Notes: generated by a model not told the origin, from the sequence alone. DNA of 64,000 nt from Myrica gale (GCA_963930655.1 OZ005617.1:2501-66500), one strand, 5' to 3'. Positions 35,412 to 47,810 are shown, numbered from the stretch's first letter. Numbers and translations: made by a program.

Positions 35412-35761
35412 CACCGAACAAAATAAGTGGTGAGTCCAAGCTGGTAGGCACCAACTTGTTAGAGTCGTTTGGAAGCGCATATCTTTAATATAGAGGATAT
35501 TAATCCGATCCCATGAGATGCATCTTCAAGATACTGATTCCTTGGATCTTTGTATCCAAAAATACGAATCTACAAAATTGAAGCCTAGAAACGCCAACCA
35601 AACGCAACGAGTGGTGGCGTTTATAAGCACACACACGCTAGGGAAAAAGACGGTGGAGGTGGAGGATTTAGGGATGGATGAAGTAAGAAGGAATAGCGTG
35701 AAGGGGTTGGTTTTATCACGATGGAAAGATTGCGGTTAACCATAACAAGAAACAAAGGGTA
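35412..35761. other. Transposon-flanking DNA
   Basis: No gene was recognised. The frame at 35518-35739 has no recognisable domain. Confidence 0.45.
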
Positions 35762-35770
35762 AAGGAAAAT

Positions 35771-36504
35771 GGGTTAATTACCATTTGGGTCCCTGGTTTT
35801 ATATTCTTTTTTAAAATAGTCCTTAGGTTTCAAATTTATTCAAATCATTCCTTAGATTATTGTTATTTGTCGATTTAATCCTCCCGTCCAATTTCGTTCC
35901 TTACATGCACAGTCAACTAAACACGGGCCCACGTTACATCCAATAAGATCCTGCCACGTTTACAAATTTGAAAAAAAATATCAAAAAGCTTGTACACGTT
36001 GGCATTTTCGTTAAAAAAAATAGAAGAAGTCACCCCTTTTGGGTGAGGGAGCCCAAAGGTGGCCACAGGGGAGCCACCCCTGCGAACGGGAGCCCAAATT
36101 TGGGATCCCCATCGCGGGGTTGGATGGCTCCTAGGTACCCCTTACAGAGGAGTCGTGGGCCACCCCTCGCTGCGCACGCCACCCTGCCGACCGGGAGCCC
36201 ATATATGGGCTCCATCGCACGAAAGGGTGGCCTCCCCTGTTTGCTTGTCTTTTTTTAAAAAAAAAACACGAAAATGCCAACGTGGACAGACTTTGAAGTT
36301 TTTTTCAAATTGGTACACGTGGCGGAATCTTATTGGGTGACGTGTCCCTTCGTTAGCTGACTGTGTATGTAATGAAAAAAATTGGACGAAATTATTAAAT
36401 TAAGAAATAAAAATAACCTGAAGACTGATTTAAAAAAAATTTGAAACTTATAAACCATTTAGAAAAATGATCTAAAATTCAAGAACCAAAATAGTCATGA
36501 CCCC
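35771..36504. mobile_element. MULE-like long-TIR element with GC-rich filler
   Basis: The inverted arms are about 240 bp: the left starts gggttaattaccatttgggt and the right ends aaaatagtcatgacccc. Flanking 9-mers aaggaaaat (35762-35770) and aaagaaaat (36505-36513) differ at one base. The arms match the family of 28754-29127. The centre (about 36025-36240) is strikingly GC-rich, with its own small inverted repeats (gggagcccaaatttgggatcc and gggagcccatatatgggctcc). No transposase is present. Confidence 0.83.
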
Positions 36505-36513
36505 AAAGAAAAT

Positions 36514-37673
36514 AAAAGGGTGAATAGAGGCAAGAGCCGAAGCTCCTTCCTCCCACCGGAGAAGCGTAAGTGGGCATTGCAGAGTCTCACCTCCATGTCA
36601 TCCTCCCCGTAGAAACTGGAATGGTCGAACTTGTGATCTCTAACCACTTTATTTTTTTTTTTCTATCTACTTTTTAAATTTTTTTTTTCTATCTACACCT
36701 TTAATTAGTGTTTGTTAGCTAAACGTTTAGAGTGATATTTACAAATATTCTATTTCTTAAGTATTTTTTATTAAAATAAATATAAAAAATTGAATACTTG
36801 TAATAAACCTAGAAACCAAATTGAGAAAAAAAAGTTAAATTAATGTTCAACATAAATATTAAATATAATAATATAAAAATTCATTCGAATAGTCTATTTT
36901 CACACATTTGGAAGTTTAACGGATTCTAATATCCAAAATTTTGTTTAAACGCCCGAACGAGCATATCCTTAGGTTAAATTGAGTGCAGGGAAGGTCATAT
37001 TAGGGCTGTTCAATCCCGGTGTAAGTGTCGGTTTTGGCCAAAACCGACACCTACACGGGATAGCCGGTTTTTAGATAATTGCCACCTACACCGTTAATGA
37101 TAAAAACTGGCCCTTAGCGGTGACGATTTTCAGTTATCCTACATTCATATTTGATTATTTTTAACATTTTACTCACTTGGCCCAATGTATTTTTTTTTCT
37201 TTAGGTCCATTAATCGCATATCAATAAAAATCTAAACTAATGAGATTCAAAATCAATAAAATTAAAGATCATATTAAAATATAAGATGAGAGAGATGTGC
37301 CAGACAATAGAGGAGATGGAAGCTTGACACGTAAAGGAGGAGGCTTGTGGTCGGCGACGAGAGGTGCGGCAGCTCGTGGTGGTCAACAAGAGAGAAAGGG
37401 AAGGAAAGGAGAGAGCAAGAGGGTCAAAGAAAATCTTTAATATCACCTAGGTATTCATACTTTTATATAAATTTACGATTTTCTTCCGAACTACGAGTGG
37501 GCCAACATAAAAGGGAACCAGGGCATTTGGAAAAGGACGGTGCAAAAGCCGAGAGGCGAAACCTCAAGCTAACCCCAAAGGTCGAACCCCTGATACGTAT
37601 TACGTAGTCATCGTGCTGCTGTACTAAACAAAGCAGAATCCCAAACTCCGCGGTGCTGCGATCGGGAAGTTGA
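36514..37673. other. Upstream region of CSN6, with a possible small MITE
   Basis: No coding region was seen. At about 37001-37141 a hAT-like MITE is possible: it begins tagggctgttcaatcccgg, includes a perfect hairpin ggtgt...gtcggttttggccaaaaccgac, and ends gttatccta, with imperfect tcatat words on both sides. The CSN6 promoter should lie in 37150-37673. Confidence 0.4.
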
Positions 37674-40600
37674 ATGGCGTCCTCTTCGAGCAGCGGACTG
37701 ACATTCAAACTGCATCCACTGGTGATTGTGAACATTTCGGATCACTACACTAGGGTTAGGTCTCAGATGCACCCGCCCGTAGGGTCCCATGCTAACGCCC
37801 ACAACAACAGCAATGGCGCTGACGGAGCCACGTCTCCTCCACCTCCCGCTCCAAGGGTCTATGGCTGCGTGATAGGGGTGCAGAGGGGACGCACCGTGGA
37901 GATCTTCAACAGCTTCGAGCTCCTTTACGATCCCTCCACACATTCCCTTGACCGATCCTTCCTCGAGAAGAAGCAAGAGCTCTGTTGAGTCAACTTTCTT
38001 CCTCTTTTCTGTTTTGGCCTCTCTCGCTCCATATATTTATCTGTGGGATTATATCATATCAGTACATTCATCTCGTATTTTCATTAGCTCTTTTAGGGTT
38101 TTTCTCTCAACCTTTATTGATGATGCGCTGTATTCGTTCTCTTCTTTTAAATGATATCGGTCCAGTCAAGAAGGTTTTCCCCCAATTCTATATTCTGGGA
38201 TGGTATTCTACTGGCAGCGATGCCCAAGAATCTGATATGCATATTCACAAAGCGGTGAGTACTGATCATTCCTAGGATGCTTTATAGTTTCAACATGCAC
38301 ACATACGCTGGCACACGCTAATAGGCAGGTTTCAAGTGCTAGGTAGGATCAAATTGCTGGTGCTTTCGGCCCCTAAGTATTCTCTTTTATTTTTCCTTTC
38401 ACTATGCCCTCGGCAATCGTGTTTCAAGTTTACCATTGTGTCAAACTTCACTTTGTAGAACTTAAACGATGTTCATTTCAAGCAGGCTTCTTGTGTATGG
38501 CTAATATATTTTGTTATGTTTGTCACTCGAGCATAAGCCTTCTGAACTTTCTGACAGTAAATTAGGAGTGGTAAATGTGGTTTTTATACTAAGGGCGCAC
38601 AAATCCCTTTTACAGAAATTAGGAACTTCTTTCTTTCCTGTGAACCATATCTATGTGCTGAACATGGTGTAGTTCATCTGTTAGGAATTGAAGAGTCCCA
38701 CACAACGACACAAGGAGTGCAGCATGTGGTTCCTACATTCTGTGACAGCATTTCCGATGTTGATTGTCTTATTTTATGTTTTTGGTTTTATTTGTGGTTT
38801 TATTATTGAATGGCTATTCTCCATGTAAGTGGACTGAATACTTTGCCAATGCAGTTTATGAATATGTGTGCCTTCTGAATTTTGTTGTAGATCAAGCTTT
38901 AGGAGGTTTTTAAACAGTTTCATGACTCTCCAAGCCCATTTTTTATTCTGATCTGACTTTATGGGTCATTGTTTCCATGGATTAGGTTTCTATGTTTCGT
39001 TGTTGTTCATTTGAAACTTTGTTATGGTATGTGCTCAGTAACATTATGCGTTGAAGTTAATTTTTGTAATTTTCAGTTAATAGAATGAGCATTCTTTTGT
39101 AACAGTTGATGGACATTAATGAAAGTCCTGTTTATGTCCTTCTCAATCCTTCAATTAATCATGCTCAAAAGGATCTCCCAGTCACTATTTACGAAAGTGG
39201 TATGTAGCCTGCATCATTACTGCTTATCATGTGTGGAAAATTCTCGAGCAATGCTTTGAATATTCAAACAAAAAAAGAGGTTGTCATACCTTATTTCTCA
39301 CCACCTCTCTTATCATCTTTTCTCTTCCCCAGCACTTTATTTCTCAGCATTTCATGGGTGAGATCAATTCCTATGCTGAATGACGTGCTTAAGGTTTCTA
39401 TGTCATTATGGCTTTTATGTGTTTCTCACAATACCAAAATACACGCTTTCTTATTTCCTAGTAGGATCACTTTCTTATTAACTTCTCATATCTAACTATG
39501 CTGAGATGATAACTTCTCTCTTCTACTGGGTCTTGATGTTTGAAACGCAGAGCTGCATGTCATAGATGGGGTTCCACAACTTATTTTTGTTCGTTCAAGC
39601 TACACTATTGAGGTTTGCCTTGCTCATTATTTGTACATAATTTGATCTAAATATTACCGACAAGGGTATAAATTCACCATTTTCTCTGGGGGTTTGGGGG
39701 TTTGCTATAAAGACAGTTGAAGCTGAACGGATTTCAGTTGATCATGTTGCACATCTTAAACCATCTGATGGAGGTTCAGCAGCTACTCAGTGTGAGTACT
39801 CCACGTCCTTGTCATTTTTATTTTCTCTAAACCCTTTTTTTGGAGGAAGGAAGTTGAAGAATTACATATAGTTGCTCCATATCAAGAAAGATGGGTTGCT
39901 TTTGTTTTAGGTTATCCCAAAATTATATGAAGGTTACTAAAACTAAAAGCATTTATCCATTTAGCTTTCTGCATGTCTTTTAAGGTATAACCCATATTTT
40001 TTGCATATTGAGAACTCGACTTTCTTGGTCCACCTAAGGGCATTTAAGAAGGGCTGATATGTTTTTCCTCTGTTAAGATTCATTCTATTTGCAACCTCCA
40101 TCTATTATGGGAGGAAGGAATAGTTGTTCTCTTCTTCTGTGATGTCAATCTGTGACTTGGGTTTGCAGTGGCTGCTCACCTCACAGGGATACATAGTGCC
40201 ATCAAGATGCTGAATAGCAGAATCAGGGTTCTTCATCACTATCTTCTAGCAATGCAGAAAGGTGTGGATTGCCCTCTTGTATAAAAATGTGGAAATAGTA
40301 TTAAATAAAATAATGCAGATGAAAGACAGTCTCTCAAAGTAACCCTCAGGGGTTTGGTCTGGTGGTAAGGCAACGGCTTGGGTTCTCACATGTCCCAAGT
40401 TCGAGCCCCAACACCGCCATTATCGCCCTTGACTTATCTGGGGTGTGTTGGGTGGGGTCCTGACACATGCCCCCAGGTTAGCTTGTAGGGTCGGGTACAC
40501 GAAGTGGCCCGACCTTGGGAGCTCCTGGGTTATAAAAAAAAAAGACAGTCTCTCAAAGTAAAGGAAGTTGTGAAAAACAACTACATGCATCTGTAACTCT

Positions 40601-42632
40601 CGTTTTAGCTACAACAACCAACTTTGATATTTACTTCATTTAAGATCTCCTTTACTCTTTTTCGCTCTCGATGACATTAACATGGCGTTTGCCATGTTAA
40701 AATTTTAACAAAATTTTAATAAAATCTTACTTTACCAAACACACTTCAAAATTTTACCTTTACTTTCCTCTCTCATTCATCAATTCCAATACACCTCTTT
40801 TTTAACACCAACATAAAATTTTAACAAACTTTTACTAAAATTTTACTACCAAACACGTAAATCTGCCACTCAATAATTCATCAGACAACTAGTTGGCAAT
40901 TATAAAAATTAATCTCTTTCTTGGCTGTGCATATTTAAAGTCCAAGGGTTGATACTGGTTACGCTTGTATCACTCAACACAGGTGATATCCCTTGTGAGA
41001 ATTCACTGCTACGACAGGTTTCAAGTCTTCTAAGAAAATTGCCAGCTATTGAATCACAGAAATTTCAAGATGATTTCTTGATGGTGAGTGCTACCTATTA
41101 TTTTTTAGGATGTTCATCGAATTAGGCATTGGCGATGTCTGTATAGTAATACTAGGCAACATACGTGCTTACTGTAACAGGAATATGCATTAATTTCGAC
41201 CCAAATATCCTATTAACCAGCATCTGTCCATATGGTGGAGTGAGTTTGTGCCACTGACATAGGTTTCTCTGGTTGTTGTGGTGATTGAAGAAGTAGGTCC
41301 TCACGATAGTTTATGTATGGCAGCTATGATTTGTTAGGGGTATTGGAGGCAGAATATATATACATGCAGCTACCTACACTATAATTAGGATATACAGAAC
41401 TGATTAAGTAAGAGCGATGGAGAAACAGTGGATCATATCCTTATTCACTGCTCAGTGGCTAGACGGTTGTGGGGGCACGTGCTGAGCATTTTTAACTATG
41501 ATTGGGTTATGCCGAGGAAGGTAGTGGATGTTTTGCGTTGTTGGAAGAGAAAGTTTGAGGATCCAATTGTGTCAACTATTTGGAAGATGATTCCAGCTTG
41601 CATTTGGTGGAGTTTGTGGAGGGAAAGGAACAGGAGATGTTTTGAAGATAGGGCTGTCTTTGAATAGTTTGAGGGGCTTTGTTTCTATAGGCTAATTCGG
41701 GTTTAGGCAATCCTTTTGTGATTTTTCGGATTTTCTCAGTTTTTTAGCTTGTATGTTTTAGTAGGTATAGTCTCATGTATTGTCATCTTTCTTTTCCTTA
41801 ATAAGATTGCCTTATAAAAAAACGTTTTCATCCTATTATTCCTTTCATCTCTCACTTTGCTTTTGGTATACTTTTCCCTTTCTCGCAGGAATATAATGAC
41901 ACATTATTAATCGCTTACCTAGCCATGTTCACCAACTGCTCAAGGTATGTCGGCATTCTGGTACTGCTATTCTTTCTTTTTCATGTGCTTTTTATAAAGA
42001 TTACTGAGTGTGTGTATACTAATTTATTTGGTGGGATCAAAGAAAAAAAAAAAACTTTGAAACATTACTTACCAAAAAAAATTAAAGGGGTTGGTCTCAA
42101 GTCGATTCGAGCATATGCTGTGGTGATAGAAAGTAAATAATATTTTTTACTGAATTGGACTCGAACAATTTCCGGATCTATAATGAGAGTAATTTTGAAA
42201 TTTTAGCTGTTTTTAGATCCCAACAGGTTGCTTCCTCAATCCTAGAACAAATTGGATTGGCTGAAGTGAACCATCGAGTTTTCATAAACAGCGTGGAAAT
42301 CTTCCCTCCTGCATGATACCTGTATACGTTTTTTTTTACTTGGTTAATAAGGGGAAGGGGAAAGGGATCCACATAACATACAGGTATAGCCGTATACTTT
42401 CACAAGGGTACAAAATTATGGTTGGTGTATTTAGTTTTGGGGAAGTTAAAGGATTTGCAGGCACTGGATTATAGTTATGTTAGAAAGATTTCGTAACTTT
42501 TTTTTCATTCATTCATGTTTTGATGTCTAAATATACATTTTCTCTAACAGCACAATGAATGAACTAGTCGACAAATTCAACACTGCGTATGACAGGCATA
42601 GTCGAAGGGGCGGAAGGACAGCATTTATGTGA
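37674..42632 (+). CDS. CSN6: COP9 signalosome subunit 6 (CSN6)
   Basis: Nine exons with GT-AG junctions and consistent phases: 37674-37983, 38166-38254, 39106-39199, 39551-39612, 39713-39791, 40169-40261, 40983-41083, 41889-41944 and 42551-42632. They sum to 966 nt, giving 321 residues and a TGA stop. The protein starts MASSSSSGLTFKLHPLVIVN and ends RHSRRGGRTAFM, both hallmark plant CSN6 sequences. Residues ~10-150 form an MPN domain (YGCVIGVQRGRTVEIFNSFE; ILGWYSTGSDAQESDMHIHK) that, as usual for CSN6, lacks the JAMM zinc ligands. The C-terminal helices bundle with CSN5. The complex removes NEDD8 from cullins and so controls SCF-type ubiquitin ligases, photomorphogenesis and hormone responses. 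Introns 6 and 7 carry SINE, MITE and LINE insertions. The coding frame appears intact. One small difference from Arabidopsis is Phe in place of Tyr at the exon 1/2 junction. Confidence 0.96.
40343..40540 (+). mobile_element. tRNA-derived SINE in CSN6 intron 6
   Basis: 198 bp, bounded by a perfect 21-bp target-site duplication (40322-40342 and 40541-40561) starting aaagacagtctctc. Near the 5' end are an A-box-like tggtctggtggtaagg and a B box, agttcgagcccc, spaced as in a tRNA gene. The 3' end is a short A tail. This is the structure of a recently inserted SINE on the same strand as the gene. Confidence 0.9.
40684..40857. mobile_element. MITE-like inverted repeat in CSN6 intron 6
   Basis: The left arm (ggcgtttgccatgttaaaat...) and the inverted right arm (cgtgtttggtagtaaaattt...) are about 45 bp of imperfect complement, AT-rich and non-coding. 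No clean target-site duplication was found. Confidence 0.45.
41400..41822 (+). pseudogene. 5'-truncated LINE (L1-type) fragment in CSN6 intron 7
   Basis: The frame 41428-41667 reads DHILIHCSVARRLWGHVLSI and W...WWSLWRERNRRCFED. This is the zinc-binding (zf-RVT) domain at the C-terminus of plant L1 reverse transcriptases. It is followed by a short 3' region ending in A-rich sequence at about 41815-41822. The 5' part of the element is missing, as is typical for LINE insertions. Confidence 0.85.
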
Positions 42633-43963
42633 AAGCCGCTTGCTCTTATGTGGCAGTCTTGCTGGCTTCAGCTTCTGTTTGGTTTGCATAGCACATAGAA
42701 GCTTAGAAATCATATTGGTAGGAGCCTAGGTTCTAGAAAAAACAGAAAGAGTGAATCTATATGGATTCTTTTCATTTTTCTTCCTTGTCTTTTTAGGCTT
42801 TTAGGCTTTGCAGACTATGCCAAGTTCTTTTGGGACTGGATGAGATGATTTAAGTAAGGTCCTTTGTGAATTTTTGCTTTATTGTTTGTCTGGACTACAA
42901 GCATATTCACAACTCAGCTCAATTTCCGCTTATTGTACACACTGTAAAACCGCACATGTTTTCATGGTTAATGGTTGGCATGATTGGATGAAATGCTTGC
43001 AGAGATTGAGTTGATAGTCTAATGAGTCAATCTTAATAAAGAAAAAGTACTTGTCAGCAATGTAGTCACTAATACTTAGGTATGGTCCGGTTGCTTCATG
43101 CCTTTTTTTTACGTCTTTGCTCTTGAAAGTATGACTTTCTTGATTTCCTGGATAAATTCTGTAAATCTGTGTTGTAGGAAGACGTGAAGGGACGCGGGTG
43201 GTTTTTGACCGCCTTCCCCATTTCCTCAGGGTGTATCCTACCCTCTCTCCCCTGTTGTGCTTCTTATGGGTCTGTACCGAGTAGATGTAGCTTCAACGCG
43301 TTTGTCCATCTTAAATGGTTGTAGTAAGCTGTTTAATAGGCACATGCAGCTTAAAAGGTTTTGGACTTGTAAGGCTTGTGATCCATTTCAGTCACGCTAT
43401 GCTTGGACAATTTGATCGGGAAGTGATTTTTTCTTCTGCATAGTTTCAGTTCAGCCGGTGTATATGCCCAGAGTGTTTAACAAAGACACAGGATATCGGA
43501 AATTCTCAGAGAAACAGAAATGGTCAAGCATTCCTGGATGTTTTGATTCGGCATAACCGCCGTTAAAGAAGCTGGATAAATGCTGTTGGATCAAGTCATG
43601 TAGAATACACAATTTGGAAAGTCCAATGTCACAAAGCAAGCTCATTAATTGTTGACCATAAAACACGGTATCAATTTTAGTCGTCAGACTAACACGGAGG
43701 CTCGAGCTAGGGATACGCAGCTGGGAATTATGCCTCTGAACAAGCAGATCCCCTCATCGGGGGGGACACCATATAGTGTACAGAGAGGACTTGTTCTATT
43801 GCATTTAAACTATACTATACTGCAGATTCTGAACCATGTTCTGATTCAAAAGTATGCCCGTGCCATAATCCACAGAGGTTTAGGATCAGAGATAAACTCT
43901 TTACAGTTGTTAACACAAACACATCTATCACAGAGAGAGAGAGAGATACAACCGGAATCCAGA
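42633..43963. other. Intergenic DNA between the convergent genes CSN6 and FBL10-like
   Basis: It should hold the 3' UTRs of both genes. No further coding region was recognised. Confidence 0.55.
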
Positions 43964-46765
43964 TCAATGATATCCCGGTCTATGAAATTGCCATCCATCA
44001 TGACATCCCATTTCGCAGCCATCCGAACATACAGTCAGCCATGGTCGTCCCTGGCAAATTTCGCTTAAACGACCATCTCCTTTACTAGTCAATCGGGTGT
44101 GCCCAATACCAAGCCAATGTATTCCGGGAAATGAAGGCCGCCTCAGCAGCCTAAATGAATCAGCAGACAACCCAATGCAATTAAAAAGATCAAGCCTCCG
44201 AAGCATTTTGCTTTCGTCTTGAAACATTCTCTTCACGGCCAATGCTTCCACGGACAAATCAGTCACATGGAAGCAATACCTAATACACAACTCAGTAAGG
44301 CCTATACCAGCTTTAGCAATTGCATGAATTGCTTTATCTGATATTCCTGGGATGTGACCCAAATCTAGGGCTGCCAAAGATAAGCCTACTCTCCCTCGAC
44401 CATGGAGCAAAAGAAACAGTCCTTCATCGGTTACCCTCTTACAGCCTCTTAGACACAATTGTGTAATGGACGGACACCCCTCACCAAGAACAGACAGACC
44501 ATAGTCTGTAACATCAGCTCCTGTAAGATTTAGCGAAGTCAATTGCGGAAGACGTGAAATGGAGCTCAGGCAGGAATCTGCTATACTCTTGCAGCCACAT
44601 AGGTCAAGCACCTCCAAGCTCTTAGAACAAGCAAGTTTTGTCACAGTTTCACTGGTTATAAGAGCACATGATGTCAATCTCACCTCAACCAGGGTACAAG
44701 GCCCCCCAGTGAGGTTATGAAAGGCCAAGTCTGACAGAAATAAGCCATTGCGAACTTCAAATTTCTTTAACCTCTGGCAGGAGTGTAAAATTGATGCAAA
44801 GCCAGCATCACTAACTCTGGAGAACCCACAAAGTCTCACCGACTCTAGGCCCTTGCAGCCCTCAGAAAGGAGAAACATGCCCATATCATTTATTCTTTTG
44901 AATGACACTTGGTAGGTCCTCCTACACCTTATAAGGGAAAGACTTCTTAAATGACGACAAGAAGCCAAAGACTGAAGCCCATTGTTGGTCAAGTCATGGT
45001 ACAGTAATGGCTCCTTATGTGGTCTATCTTCAAGATCCAGCTCTATCAAAAGAGGAAGAGAGTTGGTGATCAAAATGATTAGCTCATCGGAGATAATATC
45101 TAAGACCAGCGACAAGCACAGCAATGGAAAACCAGATGAAGTCCTATCAACTTGAAGTCTACTGATGAGCTGGATCCCATCTTGCTCAAGCACTGGGTGC
45201 AACTTCAGGCGTCTCAGAGTTTTTGGCAGGAAGAATTGAATGGACGCAAAAGCACTTGTATCAACATCTGTTCCTCGAATCTTTAGACTGAGTGACTGCA
45301 GCATTATAACAGAGACTCTTCAGCTCTTTTGGTTAAACGTGGTTAGTTGACAGCCTTTCTCACAGGCATGTCAAAATATTCTGATAGAGCATCCTATCTT
45401 ACCTCCAAGCACAAGCACCCACTAAGCATTTGAATAAGGTTACTCCTGAATACTTCAGGTGGCTCCTGCTCTGCGAATTCCAACATGAGCACCCTGGCAT
45501 GAAACAGGGGGAAAATATACGTTTAAAGAACTAAAGTTCCTCGGGTGCTTGTACTAGGGAAGCTCCTTGGATGGTTTGCGATTGCAGTTAAAAAAAGGGT
45601 GTCACAGGAGATGTGTGCACAGGAAAAAGAAAAAAAACCAAGTTGCTTTATTTTGTTTTTCGGTAAAACTGTTCTTCTTAACCTCAATGTGTTTTTAAGC
45701 TAATGTCCTCAAGAGAAAAATAATTCTTCATTTCCTTCGATAAATAAGTAACACACCACAGTAACGATTCAAAGTCCAGACATTATAAACATGGAGATTC
45801 AAATGCAGATAACTCACATCTTGATGTGGTACTCTGAACGGTAATAATTATTTTGCACAGTAAACAAGTTCATGTTAAGTTGAGAGTGTCTGATGGCATC
45901 TTTTAAACAGGATCACATTTATGTCTACTTATCATGCAGTCTTCGTTCCAAAAATCCCTAACAGTTGATTGCTATGCTCCTAGTCACCAATAATGTGATG
46001 CTTTCAACGATGGTAATAATAACAATGCCAGTCACAATTTGACCATGACAAAGACTGCAATGTCTGGCTTCATAAGTTGTGAGAACCGATTCTTCTTCTC
46101 CTCCTGCTACTTCTCTTTTTCCAATGAATTGAAAAGTTCAGTGACACAAGTACATAATTACACTGCAATTGGAAGCAACAATCGTACCAGGGCCTCTCAG
46201 AGGCCTAGACATCTGGCTTCCGATGGACGCGCATTGCCTAAAATAAGGGCCAGTCCATTGGTACTGTACACTAGCAGATACAAGATTTTAGGAGGTGATA
46301 CCTCAAAGTAGGGCAGCTTTGGCCGATGAAAGCAAGAAGTTTATATGACAACAAAGAGCAGCTAAGCATACTCAGCTCTTCAAGATGCGCGCCGAGAAAT
46401 ATGCCCACAGAAGAATCTTCATGGCGGAGGCAATTGAGGGTGAGGTTCTTAAGGCCACTGCACCTACAGAGAATGTGAGCGAGAGTCTGGGCATCCGGAG
46501 AAAGTGCCTGCCATCACCGCCGTGGCTTAAAAAAAAAATTAACACATTGACTTTTCGGTTTGAAATTTAAGGAGTAGAGAGAGAGAGTTACCGAGAGATT
46601 GAGAGAGGAGAGCATGCTAAGGACTTCGGAGACGGAAAAGCGGAGCGCTTTGCTGACGCAAGCCACCGAGCAAAGCGTCTGCATATCCAACTTCAGCAGC
46701 ACCTCCTTTATCATTACGCCCATTGGAACCGCCTCTAATCCCAAATCCATCTTCTTCCTCCGCAT
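43964..46765 (-). CDS. F-box/LRR-repeat protein, FBL10-like
   Basis: Four exons on the minus strand with GT-AG junctions in phase: 46592-46765, 46302-46507, 45403-45493 and 43964-45295, giving 600 residues from the first Met. A second Met, MDLGLEAVP at 46750, is an equally good start. The N-terminus is an F-box (VPMGVMIKEVLLKLDMQTLC, then SVACVSKALRFSVSEVL), which would bind the Skp1/ASK subunit of an SCF ubiquitin ligase. The rest is a run of leucine-rich repeats of the cysteine-containing type (for example LEVLDLCGCKSIADSCLSSI and ITQLCLRGCKRVTDEGLFLL) that would bind substrate. The order and sequence best fit the FBL10 branch of plant F-box/LRR proteins. The acidic C-terminal tail I associate with Arabidopsis FBL10 is absent. 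The substrate is unknown. Confidence 0.85.
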
Positions 46766-46968
46766 CTCTTCTACTTTTCGCCTAAATGGCTACGTAATTG
46801 TAATATTTTCTTAATGTAGCCTTCTTATGGGCCTTTCTGTAGCCATTCTATCGAGTCGAGCGTTGTTATGGGCTCCTCGGAACAAGCTCTTTCTCGCGTA
46901 TGTTTGCTCCTGCTTCATACTTGTGCGTGTTCTCTTTTCTTTTTTTTCTTTTTCGTGTTTGTTTTTGA

Positions 46969-47190
46969 GATAAATGAAAAATCAGTCTTTGCGGCAAAAA
47001 TTGATTTAGTCCCAGTGATATAAAAATTATAAATTTAATTCTTGTGATTTCAGAAAGTGATAAAATCAGTCCTTGATGGAGGACCAACAACAAACGAAAA
47101 TAGAATCACATGGACTAAATTTATGATTTTCATATCACAGGGACTAAATCAATTTTTGTCTATAGCACAAAGACTAATTTTGCATTTATC
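46969..47190. mobile_element. MITE-like inverted repeat
   Basis: A 222-bp element with ~85-bp imperfect inverted arms: left gataaatgaaaaatcagtct and right agactaattttgcatttatc. It is non-coding. The target-site duplication is not clear. It lies about 200 bp upstream of the FBL10-like start. Confidence 0.7.
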
Positions 47191-47336
47191 ACTTGTTTTT
47201 CCTTGGGCCTTCCAACTTTTTTTTCTCCTATAGTGTATTCAGCAGGAAGGTTCACCAAAGGAGGCATTTTCCTTGTTTTCTGAATTTTTTGTTTTTTGTT
47301 TTTTTAGACGTATCAGTCCTCCGCACGATTAGAAAT

Positions 47337-47774
47337 TAAGGCTGAACAAAACTAGACTGCGGACCAGACCAGACTAGACCACGAAATCGGACTGGATTTG
47401 CGGTCCAGTTCGGTCTTGTCTTTTAAAATGCAGGCTGGTCCATGCCTTTTGACAAACCGGTCCGGACCGGACCAGACCGAATTTATTAATATAAATAAAA
47501 AATATATTTTTATATTTTTTAATACAAATCACAAACTTAAAAATTTTAATTTTAATCTAAACTAAAACTCTACATTTTTATATGCCCTTCCCCTTCGAAA
47601 TTATCCTAAAAAAAAATTAAAAAAACGAAACCTGTTCGGACCACTTAAGTGGACCGGACCGGACCGGACCACTTATAAGTGGCTCGGTCCGGTCCTTTAA
47701 TTTAGGAGAACTGAATGCAGTTCAGACCGCATTCCGGTCTAAAACCCCGACCGCATTTCCTGTTTTCACCCTTA
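47337..47774. mobile_element. hAT-type MITE rich in CCGGTCCGGACC motifs
   Basis: The ends taaggctgaac and gttttcaccctta are imperfect inverted repeats of the TAGGGGTGAAAAC type. Flanking 8-mers ttagaaat (47329-47336) and tcagaaat (47775-47782) differ at one base. The interior carries clustered ggaccggacc words on both sides of an AT-rich centre, so the whole element can fold back. Confidence 0.65.
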
Positions 47775-47810
47775 TCAGAAATGCGCGGTTTCGTGTTTTT
47801 TTAACCAATA

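Noticed and set aside
37674-37988. A complete 104-residue protein at the CSN6 start
   Set aside because: The stop lies past a good donor site at 37984; splicing to 38166 continues the CSN6 frame.
40343-40540. A functional tRNA gene
   Set aside because: A and B boxes are present, but the cloverleaf is not maintained, and the A tail and target duplication show a SINE.
41428-41667. A stand-alone zinc-binding protein gene
   Set aside because: It is the C-terminal RT-linked zinc-binding domain of a LINE, truncated and inside a CSN6 intron.
45299-45304. Met at 45304 as start of the FBL10-like protein
   Set aside because: The ATG CTG CAG lies in the intron just before a good acceptor; upstream exons in phase add the F-box and more LRRs.
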